From: an uncultured Clostridia bacterium
GTDB taxonomy: Bacteria; Bacillota; Clostridia; Christensenellales; Borkfalkiaceae
Length of the DNA: 33,143 nucleotides
Direction of reading: 5' to 3'
NCBI GenBank assembly: GCA_949283125.1
Contig: CASDRK010000015.1
Location: forward strand, 1-33,143
Both the position numbers and the translations under genes were made by a program. Below, piece by piece: positions 8,667 to 15,972 of the stretch (positions within the stretch are counted from its first letter, which is position 1; each line of letters opens with the position of its first letter). A model generated the notes under the pieces. That model was not told the DNA's origin and made no database searches. It saw only the letters and a program-made list of their open reading frames with translations.

Positions 8667-8689
8667 ACGTAAATCGCCGCACATAAAAT
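8660..8689 (+). promoter_or_regulatory. Promoter of the ABC importer operon
   Basis: TTGTCA (8660-8665, 5 of 6) is followed after 18 bases by TAAAAT (8684-8689, 5 of 6). The predicted start near 8696 lies upstream of the TTG start at 8722 and downstream of any ATG start near 8647, so it supports the shorter protein. Confidence 0.6.
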
Positions 8690-8709
8690 GTAATATCCAA
8701 AAATTTTTC

Positions 8710-8714
8710 GGGAG
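8710..8714 (+). promoter_or_regulatory. Ribosome binding site that decides a TTG start
   Basis: GGGAG lies seven bases upstream of TTG at 8722-8724. Initiation there gives an immediate, well-formed lipoprotein signal peptide. Initiation 75 bases upstream would place 25 extra charged residues before the signal sequence. Confidence 0.75.
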
Positions 8715-8721
8715 ACTGAAA

Positions 8722-9720
8722 TTGAAAAACAAACTCATATGTATTTTTGCGGCGGCCGCGCTGGCGGCCATGACGCCCGCGGCGCTGGCTTCCTGCTCGG
8801 CCGACGACGGCGTTATAAGAGTGAACGAAGTTACCCACTCCGTGTTCTACGCGCCCCTGTACATCGCCGACGGCATGGGCTACTTTGAAGAGGAGGGCAT
8901 AGAGATAGAGCTGACCAACGGCGGCGGCGCGGACGCCACGATGGCGGCGGTGCTTTCGGACGGGGCGGACATAGGCTTTTGCGGGCCCGAGGCGGCGATA
9001 TACGTAGCCATAGGCGGTTCAAACGACAAGCCCATGGTGTTCGGCCAGCTTACAAAGCGCGACGGGAGCTTTCTGGTGGGCAGAGAGGCGCAGCCCGACT
9101 TTGAATGGTCGGACCTTGAAGGCAAGGAGATACTTGCCGGCCGCAAGGGCGGCGTGCCCGCCATGACGTTTGAATACGCCCTGAACGAGCGGGGAGTGAG
9201 CGCGACGCTCAACTACGACGTCGCCTTCAACATGATGACGGCCGCATTCGAGAGCGGCGTGGCGGACTACTGCACCATGTTCGAGCCCGGCGCGAGCGAA
9301 TATCAGGCGCAGGGCAAAGGATATATTGTGGCCTCCGTCGGGCAGCAGTCGGGCGAGGTGCCCTACACCTGCTTTATGGCCAAGAGCAGCTACATCGAGG
9401 CCAATCCCGACAAGATAGAGGGCTTTCTGCGCGCAGTTACGCGGGCGACGAAATACGTGAACGAGACCCCCTCCGCCACCGTCGCGCAACAGCTTGCGCC
9501 CTACTTCGACGGCACGAGCGTATCGTCGCTGGAGGTGTCGCTGAACAGCTACAAGGCCATAGACGCGTGGATGACCGACATGGCCATGAAGGAGAGTTCT
9601 TTCGAGCGGCTGCAGGACATAATAGAGAGCGCCGGCGAGCTGGAGAGGCGCGTGGACTTTGACGAGCTGGTTCTGACAGACACGGCGCACGCCGTCTACC
9701 TGCAGGTGTACGGCGCATGA
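8722..9720 (+). CDS. ABC importer substrate-binding lipoprotein (NMT1/SsuA/TauA-like)
   Basis: This 332-residue protein captures the substrate outside the membrane for the two following gene products. The chosen TTG start gives a signal peptide ending in the lipobox LASC, with Cys25 as the lipidated residue. The mature part begins with the VNEVTHSVFYAPLYIADGMG segment typical of NMT1/THI5-like and SsuA-type binding proteins, followed by the GGGADATMAAVLSDGADIGF pattern. Known substrates of the family are sulfonates, taurine, nitrate and thiamine precursors; the sequence does not tell which applies. No thiamine riboswitch is visible in the short leader. The stop overlaps the next start in ATGA, indicating translational coupling. 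Confidence 0.92.
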   Translation: MKNKLICIFAAAALAAMTPAALASCSADDGVIRVNEVTHSVFYAPLYIADGMGYFEEEGIEIELTNGGGADATMAAVLSDGADIGFCGPEAAIYVAIGGSNDKPMVFGQLTKRDGSFLVGREAQPDFEWSDLEGKEILAGRKGGVPAMTFEYALNERGVSATLNYDVAFNMMTAAFESGVADYCTMFEPGASEYQAQGKGYIVASVGQQSGEVPYTCFMAKSSYIEANPDKIEGFLRAVTRATKYVNETPSATVAQQLAPYFDGTSVSSLEVSLNSYKAIDAWMTDMAMKESSFERLQDIIESAGELERRVDFDELVLTDTAHAVYLQVYGA

Positions 9721-10445
9721 TGCTCGAATTCAGGGGCGTGGACTACACTTACCACACCCTCGGCGGCGAAACGGAGGCCATAAAGGGGCTTGACCTAAGC
9801 ATATTGCGGGGGCAATTCGTTTCGGTGATAGGGCCTTCGGGGTGCGGAAAGACCACGATACTTTCGCTTGCGGCGGGACTGCTGAAGCCGACGGGCGGCG
9901 AGATTGCGCGCGAAGGCTGCGGCTGCGGATACATGTTGCAGCGCGACGCGCTGTTCCCGTGGCGGACGGTGGAGCAGAACATATTTCTGCCGCTGGAGAT
10001 CAACGGCGAAAAGAGCGCGCTTAACAGAGCGAGGGCGACGGCGCTGGCCGAAAAGTACGGACTGAAAGATTTTTTGAAGAAAAAACCGAGGGAACTTTCG
10101 GGCGGGATGCGCCAGAGAGTGGCGCTGATACGCACGCTTGCCGCGGGGGCGGAACTGCTGCTTTTAGACGAACCCTTCTCCGCGCTCGACTATCAGACGA
10201 GACTGGAGGTGTGCGACGACGTTCAGTCCATCATAAAGAACGAGCGGAAGACGGCGCTGCTGGTAACACACGACATCTCCGAAGCCATCGCGCTTTCGGA
10301 CAAAGTTGCGGTGCTGTCCGCGCGGCCCGCGCGCGTGGTGGCCGAACACCAGATAACTTTCGGCGACGGGACGCCCAAATCGCGACGCAGCAGCGGGCAG
10401 TTTGCGGCCATGTTTGAAAAACTGCGCGACGAGCTGGGGATATGA
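9717..10445 (+). CDS. ABC importer ATP-binding protein (SsuB/TauB-like)
   Basis: This 242-residue cytoplasmic ATPase powers the importer. The Walker A motif is GPSGCGKTT (39-47), the Q-loop region is GYMLQRDALFPW (71-82), the ABC signature is LSGGMRQR (127-134), and Walker B with D-loop is LLLLDEPFSALD (147-158). A switch His lies in LLVTHDISEA. The LFPWRTVEQN segment is typical of the NitT/TauT ATPase subfamily. It overlaps the preceding gene by four bases, and its stop codon overlaps a possible ATG of the permease frame at 10442. Confidence 0.96.
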   Translation: MMLEFRGVDYTYHTLGGETEAIKGLDLSILRGQFVSVIGPSGCGKTTILSLAAGLLKPTGGEIAREGCGCGYMLQRDALFPWRTVEQNIFLPLEINGEKSALNRARATALAEKYGLKDFLKKKPRELSGGMRQRVALIRTLAAGAELLLLDEPFSALDYQTRLEVCDDVQSIIKNERKTALLVTHDISEAIALSDKVAVLSARPARVVAEHQITFGDGTPKSRRSSGQFAAMFEKLRDELGI

Positions 10446-10519
10446 CGCCCCGGCGCGGCGACGGAGGGCGGCGTTGCCGCCGCACGGCGTTCCGCCCGCC
10501 CCTTACGAGAGACGGACAC

Positions 10520-11320
10520 ATGAAAAAGACATTGCAATATTCAAAGGAACACGCCCTGTACTTAAAGGGCGTGAAGAGAAAAAACATACTTGTATGGTCG
10601 GCGCGCGCCGGGCTGCTCGCGGCCGCGATAGGGCTGTGGGAGCTCTGCGCGCAGCTGGAGCTGATAGACCCGTTCGTGACCTCCTCGCCCTCCCGCGTGA
10701 TAGCCACGATGGGCGAACTGTACGCCACGGGCAATCTGTTTTATCACATAGGCGTGACGCTTGCGGAGACGCTGACGGGCTTTGCCGCGGCAGTGCTGCT
10801 GGGCTACGCCGCCGCCGTGCTGCTGTGGCTGAGCGACGGGGCGCGCAAGGTGTTCGAGCCGTATATAGTGGTGCTGAACGCGCTGCCGAAGATAGCCTTG
10901 GGGCCGCTGATAATCATATGGATGGGCACGGGCTACACGGCCATAATATTCATGACCGTGATAGTGGCGCTGATAGTGTGCATAATGAACACGCTGACGG
11001 GATTTTTGCAGGTGGACGGCACCATGCTGACGCTGATGCGCGCGCTGGGAGCGAGCAAGCGCCAGCTTCTGACAAAGCTGGTGATCCCCGCCTCGCTGCC
11101 GCAGCTGATGAACACGCTGAAGGTGGCCGTGGGGCTGGCATGGATAGGTTCGGTGATGGGGGAATACATAGTCTCCCGCGCGGGACTGGGCTATCTGATA
11201 GTTTACGGCGGGCAGGTGTTCAGGCTGGACCTTGTGATGACGGCCACGATAATATTGTGCGCGCTGGCCGGGGCGATGTACGCCGCGGTGGCGCTGGCCG
11301 AAAAGCTGCTCACCCGCTGA
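10520..11320 (+). CDS. ABC importer permease (SsuC/TauC-like)
   Basis: This 266-residue membrane protein has about six helices and should form the homodimeric channel of the importer. The EAA loop that docks on the ATPase is visible as RALGASKRQLLTKLVIP followed by a conserved LPQLMNTLKVAVGLAW segment. The MGEY and GLGYLI segments are typical of the family. I prefer the ATG at 10520 (MKKTLQYSKEH), which gives a usual N-terminus. An alternative in-frame ATG at 10442 overlaps the ATPase stop and has GGGG before it, but it would add 26 Arg/Pro-rich residues. The choice is uncertain. It is the last gene of the operon. Confidence 0.94.
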   Translation: MKKTLQYSKEHALYLKGVKRKNILVWSARAGLLAAAIGLWELCAQLELIDPFVTSSPSRVIATMGELYATGNLFYHIGVTLAETLTGFAAAVLLGYAAAVLLWLSDGARKVFEPYIVVLNALPKIALGPLIIIWMGTGYTAIIFMTVIVALIVCIMNTLTGFLQVDGTMLTLMRALGASKRQLLTKLVIPASLPQLMNTLKVAVGLAWIGSVMGEYIVSRAGLGYLIVYGGQVFRLDLVMTATIILCALAGAMYAAVALAEKLLTR

Positions 11321-11352
11321 ACGCGCGCACGGCGCGCCATGAAAAGCGCAAC

Positions 11353-11380
11353 GCGCCGCCGCCCCGAAGGGCGGCGGCGC
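11353..11380. terminator. GC hairpin between convergent genes, weak terminator candidate
   Basis: A 12-bp stem (11353-11364 with 11369-11380, loop CGAA) lies between the permease stop (11320) and the end of the small minus-strand gene (11411). There is no U run on either side, so it may slow or protect transcripts rather than terminate them. Confidence 0.4.
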
Positions 11381-11410
11381 ATACCATGCCCGCCGCAGTC
11401 GCGGACAGGC

Positions 11411-11650
11411 TCACGCGGCGCAGGGGTCGCGTCTCGAAAATCCGTCCGCAAAGCGGGCGCGCTCGGTCGTGTTGAGTCCGCGCAGACCATCGAGCTCGCG
11501 GAGTATGTCCTCGCTGTCGCGCAGCGGGCGCAGGCCGTCGGCGATGGCAGACACCCGTCCGTCGGAAGAAATAAAGTGCGTCTCGCACGCGCGCTCGGCG
11601 CGTATGCGCATCTTCTGCGCCTGTACCAATGCCGCAAAATTCATTTTCAT
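11411..11650 (-). CDS. Small protein of unknown function (79 residues)
   Basis: I do not recognise this protein. Its reality is suggested by an excellent ribosome binding site (ACGGAGGAC, complement of 11659-11663 plus flanks) at good spacing from ATG at 11650, a TATAAT at the complement of 11687-11692, and its position divergent from a regulator. The protein is charged and probably helical and soluble, with no signal peptide or membrane helix. It begins MKMNFAALVQAQKMRIRAER and contains the segment THFISSDGRVSAIADGLRPL. It ends with DPCAA. A role linked to the neighbouring WYL regulator is only inferred from the layout. Confidence 0.6.
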   Translation of the reverse strand: MKMNFAALVQAQKMRIRAERACETHFISSDGRVSAIADGLRPLRDSEDILRELDGLRGLNTTERARFADGFSRRDPCAA

Positions 11651-11702
11651 GTATCTGTCCTCCGTCACGTTTGTTTTACGTCTGTTATTATACATATAAA
11701 TG

Positions 11703-11731
11703 TTGACATATAATGTCATATATGATAAAAT
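11703..11731 (+). promoter_or_regulatory. SigA-type promoter of the WYL regulator gene
   Basis: TTGACA (11703-11708) is followed after 17 bases by TAAAAT (11726-11731). The leader to ATG at 11846 is about 105 bases and includes a second, partnerless TTGACA at 11770. Confidence 0.7.
11704..11718. promoter_or_regulatory. Operator-like palindrome TGACAT-ATA-ATGTCA
   Basis: A perfect 6-3-6 inverted repeat overlaps the -35 box and spacer of the regulator promoter. It lies about 12 bases upstream of the TATAAT of the divergent small gene. A dimeric repressor bound here could block both directions. Autoregulation by the WYL protein is a reasonable inference. Confidence 0.5.
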
Positions 11732-11845
11732 TTTTTCAGAAATATTCAAAAAAATTTTTTAAAAAAATATTGACAGGCGGCATTTTGCGCGCCGCGGGCG
11801 CGGCGGACGAGCCCCGCCCTGCAATATTATACGGAGGAGAGCGCA

Positions 11846-12760
11846 ATGAAATACCGGACGATGATAAAAATTTTGGCCACGCTGCTGAGCAGGCGCAAGG
11901 TGACGGCAAGGGAGCTTGCGGACAGATACGAGGTGGCGCCGAGGACCATATACAGATATGTGGAAGATCTTTCGGCGGCCGGCATACCCGTGGACGTGAC
12001 GCGCGGCCGGTACGGCGGCATATCGCTTTCGGAGGCGTACAGGCTGCCAGCCTCCTACTTTACGCGCGACGAATACGCCGCGGCGCGCAACGCGCTGAAC
12101 GCATGGGCGGCGCAGGCGGGCGACGAGGCGGCGCTTTCCGCGCTGGAGAAGATAGAGCGGCAGCGCAAGGACGACCGCAGGGAGCTGACGGTGAGCGGCA
12201 ACATACTTGTGGACGGCGGAGCCTGGGGCGACATGGGAGCGTTCACCGACAAGCTGAAGGCCTGCGGGCGAGCGGTGAACGAGCGCGAGAGCGTGCTGAT
12301 CGACTACATATCGCGCGAGGGCGAGCACAGCCGCAGGACAATAGACCCGTACCTGCTCATACTAAAGCGCAACGTGTGGTACGTCTATGCATTCTGCCAC
12401 ACCAAGCAGAGCTTCAGAACGTTCAAGATAGGGCGCATAAAAAAGCTGACGTTCACGGGCAGGCGGTTCGAGCGGACGGAAATTTCCAAAAGAGACATCC
12501 CCCTCGACTTTTTTTACACCCCCGACCAGATGACCGACGTCACGCTGGAGATAGAGCGCGGCGCGCTGGCCGACGCCGAGGAGTGGCTGGGCGTGGACGC
12601 GATAGAGCCGCGCGGCAACGCGCTGGTGTGCGAAATAAAACTGCCGGCCGAGGGGCTGGCAAACAAGATACTTTCATTCGGCGGGGCGGTGAAAGTGCTG
12701 GCGCCGCAGACACTGGCGGACGAAGTGAAGGCCGTTGCCCGCGCCATATGCGGGGACTGA
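11846..12760 (+). CDS. WYL-domain transcriptional regulator (YafY type)
   Basis: This 304-residue protein has an N-terminal winged helix-turn-helix (about 1-58: MIKILATLLSRRKVTAREL, then PRTIYRYVEDLSAAGIPV). A WYL ligand-binding domain covers about 148-211, with the core NVWYVYAFCHTKQSFRTFKI. A C-terminal WCX-like region completes it. Members sense small molecules or nucleic acid and often control neighbouring genes. ACGGAGGAGAG precedes ATG at 11846. It is divergent from the small gene and convergent with lgt, and it lies downstream of the importer operon, which may or may not be its target. Confidence 0.93.
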   Translation: MKYRTMIKILATLLSRRKVTARELADRYEVAPRTIYRYVEDLSAAGIPVDVTRGRYGGISLSEAYRLPASYFTRDEYAAARNALNAWAAQAGDEAALSALEKIERQRKDDRRELTVSGNILVDGGAWGDMGAFTDKLKACGRAVNERESVLIDYISREGEHSRRTIDPYLLILKRNVWYVYAFCHTKQSFRTFKIGRIKKLTFTGRRFERTEISKRDIPLDFFYTPDQMTDVTLEIERGALADAEEWLGVDAIEPRGNALVCEIKLPAEGLANKILSFGGAVKVLAPQTLADEVKAVARAICGD

Positions 12761-12787
12761 CACGATGCGGCCGCAAACGCGGGCACG

Positions 12788-12827
12788 AAAAAAGGACGGC
12801 GGCGCGCCATGCGTCTCCGTCCTTTTT
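12788..12827. terminator. Bidirectional terminator between the WYL regulator and lgt
   Basis: An 11-bp stem pairs AAAAAGGACGG (12789-12799) with CCGTCCTTTTT (12817-12827). On the plus strand it ends in a T run, and on the minus strand the complement of the A run gives TTTTTT. It serves the two convergent genes. Confidence 0.88.
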
Positions 12828-12876
12828 ATATTGACTGTTTTATGTTTTTATATTGATTTTTGTACCTGAAAGCCTA

Positions 12877-13758
12877 TCATTCGGCGGAGACCTCTTCGGT
12901 CTTTTCGCCGTCCTTGCCCCTGAGCGAGGGCTGAAGTTCGGGGTGCTTCATGAAGCGCGTGAACCAGTACTTGTATGCAAAGAAGTAGCCTATGCCGAGC
13001 ACAACCATTATTATCGCCCAGAACTGCGAGGGCGAGAGCCCGGCGACAAAGTCGCCGCGGTGGTCGTCGCGCGCGAACTCGATGGCGAAGCGCCAGACGC
13101 CGTAAGCCAGAGCGTACAGGCCGAAGTTGCAGTTGAACCTGAACTTGAAGTACAGCAAGGCCATGACCGCCGAGAGGACGAACAGGAATATGCATTCGAA
13201 CAGCTGCGTGGGAATTACCTTTACGCCCGTGTTGATGCCGCCGATGGCCTGACAGGCTATGCCGTACCACGCGTCCGTTTCGGCGCCGTAGCAGCAGCCG
13301 CCGAAAAAGCAGCCCAGGCGGCCGAAGGCGTGCGCTATGGTTATGCCGATGGGGATTATGGGGAGCGCGTCGCAGAGGGACGCGTTCATGTTGTTTTTAA
13401 GCAGCTTTGACTTTGCGCGCGGCGCGATGACGAACACGTACAGATTCCACACTATAAGGAAGGAGCTCACGCCGCCGATGAGTCCGCCGTAGAAAGTCAT
13501 GGACGTGTTGAGCACGAAGCCAGCGGCGGGATTTTCGATGTAGTTATACACCGACTGGAACACCATGGCCATGAATATGCCGAAGGCCGTGGCCACGACG
13601 CCGATTATGAGTATTTTGTCCGAAGCTTCCTCGTTGAAGTTGCGGAACCAGAAAGCCCACATCAGAAAGATGAAACAGGCTATTATTCCGACGGCCATGC
13701 ATATGCCGTAGGCATACACCGGCTGCCCGAATATGTGAAAGAGGGCCTGAGGATGCAT
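12877..13758 (-). CDS. lgt: Phosphatidylglycerol--prolipoprotein diacylglyceryl transferase
   Basis: Lgt moves a diacylglyceryl group from phosphatidylglycerol to the lipobox cysteine of prolipoproteins at the outer face of the membrane. The 293-residue protein has about seven membrane helices. The family features are FYGGLIGG (89-96), the HAFGRLGCFFGGCCYG block (143-158, with the essential Arg in GRLG) and a C-terminal YGVWRFAIEFARDD segment. A hydrophilic, charged tail of about 20 residues ends the protein. ATG at 13758 has a GGAG upstream. It would act on the two putative lipoproteins in this window (313-4197 and 8722-9720). It has its own strong promoter. Confidence 0.97.
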   Translation of the reverse strand: MHPQALFHIFGQPVYAYGICMAVGIIACFIFLMWAFWFRNFNEEASDKILIIGVVATAFGIFMAMVFQSVYNYIENPAAGFVLNTSMTFYGGLIGGVSSFLIVWNLYVFVIAPRAKSKLLKNNMNASLCDALPIIPIGITIAHAFGRLGCFFGGCCYGAETDAWYGIACQAIGGINTGVKVIPTQLFECIFLFVLSAVMALLYFKFRFNCNFGLYALAYGVWRFAIEFARDDHRGDFVAGLSPSQFWAIIMVVLGIGYFFAYKYWFTRFMKHPELQPSLRGKDGEKTEEVSAE

Positions 13759-13792
13759 ATATTAACTCCACGAAAATTTTTGATACGAACAG

Positions 13793-13821
13793 ATTATAGC
13801 ACCGCCGGCGCGCATTGTCAA
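13793..13821 (-). promoter_or_regulatory. Full-consensus SigA promoter of lgt
   Basis: On the minus strand TTGACA (complement of 13816-13821) and TATAAT (complement of 13793-13798) are separated by exactly 17 bases. All 12 positions match the consensus, and transcription should start about 30 bases before the lgt ATG. Confidence 0.9.
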
Positions 13822-13879
13822 CACAATTGCGGCAAGGGGCGGACGCGCAAACCGCGGCAGGCGGAATGAGCGCGGGCAT

Positions 13880-15535
13880 TTACGCGAGCATATTGTTGAC
13901 GGCCGAAACGAGCGCCTTGCACGAGGAGGTTATGATGTCTTCGTCCACGCCCGCGCCGAAGAACGAGCGATCGCCCGCGCGGACACAGACATAGGATATG
14001 GCCTTGGAATCGGAGCTCTGCGAAAGGGCGTGCTGTTCATAGCCCGAAAGCGCGTAATCTATGCCCAGATATGCCTTTATGGCGTTGGATACGGCGTCCA
14101 GCCGGCCGTTGCCCGCGGCTACCACGGTATCCGTCCTTCCGCCGCGCAAAAACGTGACTTCCGCCTCTATCCCGCCGCCCTGTCTGAAATGACATGCGAC
14201 GACGTCGAACGAAGCGCGGCTGTCCAGATAGCTGCGACGGAACACGTCGTAGACGTCGTCGGGCTTGAGTTCCCTGTGGCCTTCGTCCGACACGTGCTTT
14301 ACCTTGTAGCCCAGATCCTCCTTCATGGCGCGCGGCATGTCTATGCCGAACGCCGTCTGCATGACGTAACCCACGCCGCCCTTGCCCGACTGGGAATTGA
14401 TGCGTATGACGTCGCTTTCGTACACCCTGCCCACGTCCTCCGGGTCGACGGGGAGATAGGGCACGTCCCACACCTCCCTGCCGGTTTTGCGGCGGAAGTC
14501 CATGCCTTTGGCTATCGCGTCCTGATGGGAACCGGAGAATGCGGCGAAGACAAGTTCGCCCGCGTAGGGCTGGCGGGGACCGACGGACATGCCCGTGTAC
14601 TGCTTGTACAGCGAAGCGATGCGGGGCATATCCGAAAAATCCAGCCCCGGATCGACCCCCTGCGAGTACATATTAATGGCGAGAGTTATGACGTCGACGT
14701 TGCCCGTGCGCTCTCCGTTGCCGAACAGGGTGCCCTCCACCCTGTCCGCGCCGGCGAGCAGACCCGTTTCGGCCGCGGCAACGCCGCAGCCGCGGTCGTT
14801 GTGCGGATGAAGGGAAAGCACCACGTTTTCGCGGCGGCTGAGATGTCGGTGCATGTACTCCACCTGCTGCGCGTACACGTGGGGCATGGCGTTTTCGACC
14901 GTGGCGGGCAGATTGATTATGGCCTTGCGGCCGGGCTCCGGACGCCAGACGTCCAGAACGGCGTTGCACACTTCCAGCGCGTATTCCGGCTCCGTGCCGG
15001 TGAAGGATTCGGGGGAGTATTCAAACCTGTAATTTTCGCCCGCCTCGTCCGCAAGTTTTTTCAAAAGCGCGGCGCCTTCCACGGCGATGGCCTTTATCTG
15101 CGCCCTGTCCTTTGCGAACACCTGCTCGCGCTGGGCCACCGAAGTGGAGTTATACACGTGCACTATGGCGTTCTTGGCGCCCTCGAGCGCCTGAAAGGTT
15201 CTTTTTATTATGTGCTCGCGCGCCTGCGTGAGCACCTGAATGGTGACGTCGTCGGGAATGAGCCCGTCCTCTATCAGTCTGCGGACGAACGCGAATTCCG
15301 TATCCGAAGCGGCGGGGAAGCCCACTTCTATCTCCTTGAATCCCAGCTCTGCAAGCAGCCTGAAAAACTGCAGCTTTGTGTGCAGATCCATCGGCTCGAC
15401 AAGGCTCTGGTTGCCGTCGCGCAGATCCACCGAACACCAGACGGGCGCCCTTTCCACCATGGGTTTTTCGGCCCAGTCCATGCAGCGTTCGGGGGGGAGA
15501 ATGAATTGAGGTGCGTACTTTCGGGAATTTTTCAT
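13880..15535 (-). CDS. leuA: 2-isopropylmalate synthase
   Basis: LeuA condenses acetyl-CoA with 2-oxoisovalerate, the first committed step of leucine synthesis. The 551-residue protein is of the long LeuA type, with the N-terminal motif PVWCSVDLRDGNQSL (31-45, catalytic Arg and metal-binding Asp) and the metal-site motif LHPHNDRG (242-249). A C-terminal regulatory domain ends the protein. In that domain the usual GNGPxDA loop reads GNGRLDA. No other leucine pathway gene is adjacent. It is preceded by a T-box leader, so expression should rise when leucyl-tRNA is uncharged. I see no clear terminator before the lgt promoter. Confidence 0.96.
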   Translation of the reverse strand: MKNSRKYAPQFILPPERCMDWAEKPMVERAPVWCSVDLRDGNQSLVEPMDLHTKLQFFRLLAELGFKEIEVGFPAASDTEFAFVRRLIEDGLIPDDVTIQVLTQAREHIIKRTFQALEGAKNAIVHVYNSTSVAQREQVFAKDRAQIKAIAVEGAALLKKLADEAGENYRFEYSPESFTGTEPEYALEVCNAVLDVWRPEPGRKAIINLPATVENAMPHVYAQQVEYMHRHLSRRENVVLSLHPHNDRGCGVAAAETGLLAGADRVEGTLFGNGERTGNVDVITLAINMYSQGVDPGLDFSDMPRIASLYKQYTGMSVGPRQPYAGELVFAAFSGSHQDAIAKGMDFRRKTGREVWDVPYLPVDPEDVGRVYESDVIRINSQSGKGGVGYVMQTAFGIDMPRAMKEDLGYKVKHVSDEGHRELKPDDVYDVFRRSYLDSRASFDVVACHFRQGGGIEAEVTFLRGGRTDTVVAAGNGRLDAVSNAIKAYLGIDYALSGYEQHALSQSSDSKAISYVCVRAGDRSFFGAGVDEDIITSSCKALVSAVNNMLA

Positions 15536-15605
15536 GCCAATACCTGCTCCGTGCTGATTTGCGCCGGCGGCGGAAACGGACGAGACGACCTCGCCGCGCG
15601 GCAGA

Positions 15606-15647
15606 AAATAAAAAAACGGGCGGCGTCTCGCAAAGAGACGCCGCCCG
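15606..15647 (-). terminator. T-box-controlled terminator upstream of leuA
   Basis: A 13-bp stem (15617-15629 with 15635-15647) is followed on the minus strand by GTTTTTTTATTTT. It directly follows the T-box sequence and is the predicted switch element. Confidence 0.92.
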
Positions 15648-15848
15648 GACGTGGTACCACTCTTCTTCGCGGCATATATGCCGCCTTACGGGTGCGCGCG
15701 CACCCTGCCCCTTGTACGGCGGGACACCGTAACGGACTACTTTGAGTTCACCCGTTCTGCTCGGCGGCGAGTTCGAACGACCCCTCCTCCGTCTCGCACC
15801 GGCCGACGGCTCTCTGAATTCCGGGAAAAGCGCTCTACTGCTCCGCGT
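15606..15848 (-). ncRNA. T-box leader RNA of leuA, predicted leucine specifier
   Basis: The minus strand shows the hallmarks of a T-box leader. A stem I segment contains CAGAGAGCCG and CGGTGCGAGACGG, a GAACTC precedes GCCGAGCAG, and a linker carries AACTCAAAGTAG. The T-box is AGAGTGGTACCACG (around 15650-15663), followed by the terminator. I read CTC at 15769-15771 as the specifier codon (leucine), which fits the gene downstream. A second GAACTC (CTC at 15744-15746) belongs to the generic element before AGTAG. An uncharged tRNA-Leu would stabilise the antiterminator. The remaining 70 bases to the leuA ATG show nothing else. Confidence 0.93.
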
Positions 15849-15854
15849 CATCGC

Positions 15855-15883
15855 ATTATATTATTGAATTTACGTTATGATAA
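15855..15883 (-). promoter_or_regulatory. Promoter of the leuA T-box transcript
   Basis: On the minus strand TTATCA (complement of 15878-15883, 4 of 6) is followed after 17 bases by a perfect TATAAT (complement of 15855-15860), just upstream of T-box stem I. Confidence 0.7.
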
Positions 15884-15972
15884 CACATATCCGCAAAAAA
15901 AGCAAGCGATTTGGCGATGTTTGCGCACGCGGGCCACTGCCGCAAGCGCCGCAGCCCCGCGGCGGCCGGGTT

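Noticed and set aside
8690-8721. Possible thiamine or other riboswitch before the importer
   Set aside because: Only about 25 nucleotides of leader remain after the predicted transcription start, too short for a riboswitch.
11770-11775. Second TTGACA before the WYL gene
   Set aside because: No -10-like sequence stands at the right distance; the region there is GC-rich.
14030-15745. Long open frame opposite leuA running into its T-box
   Set aside because: The antisense translation has no recognisable motif and runs through the leuA leader and terminator.
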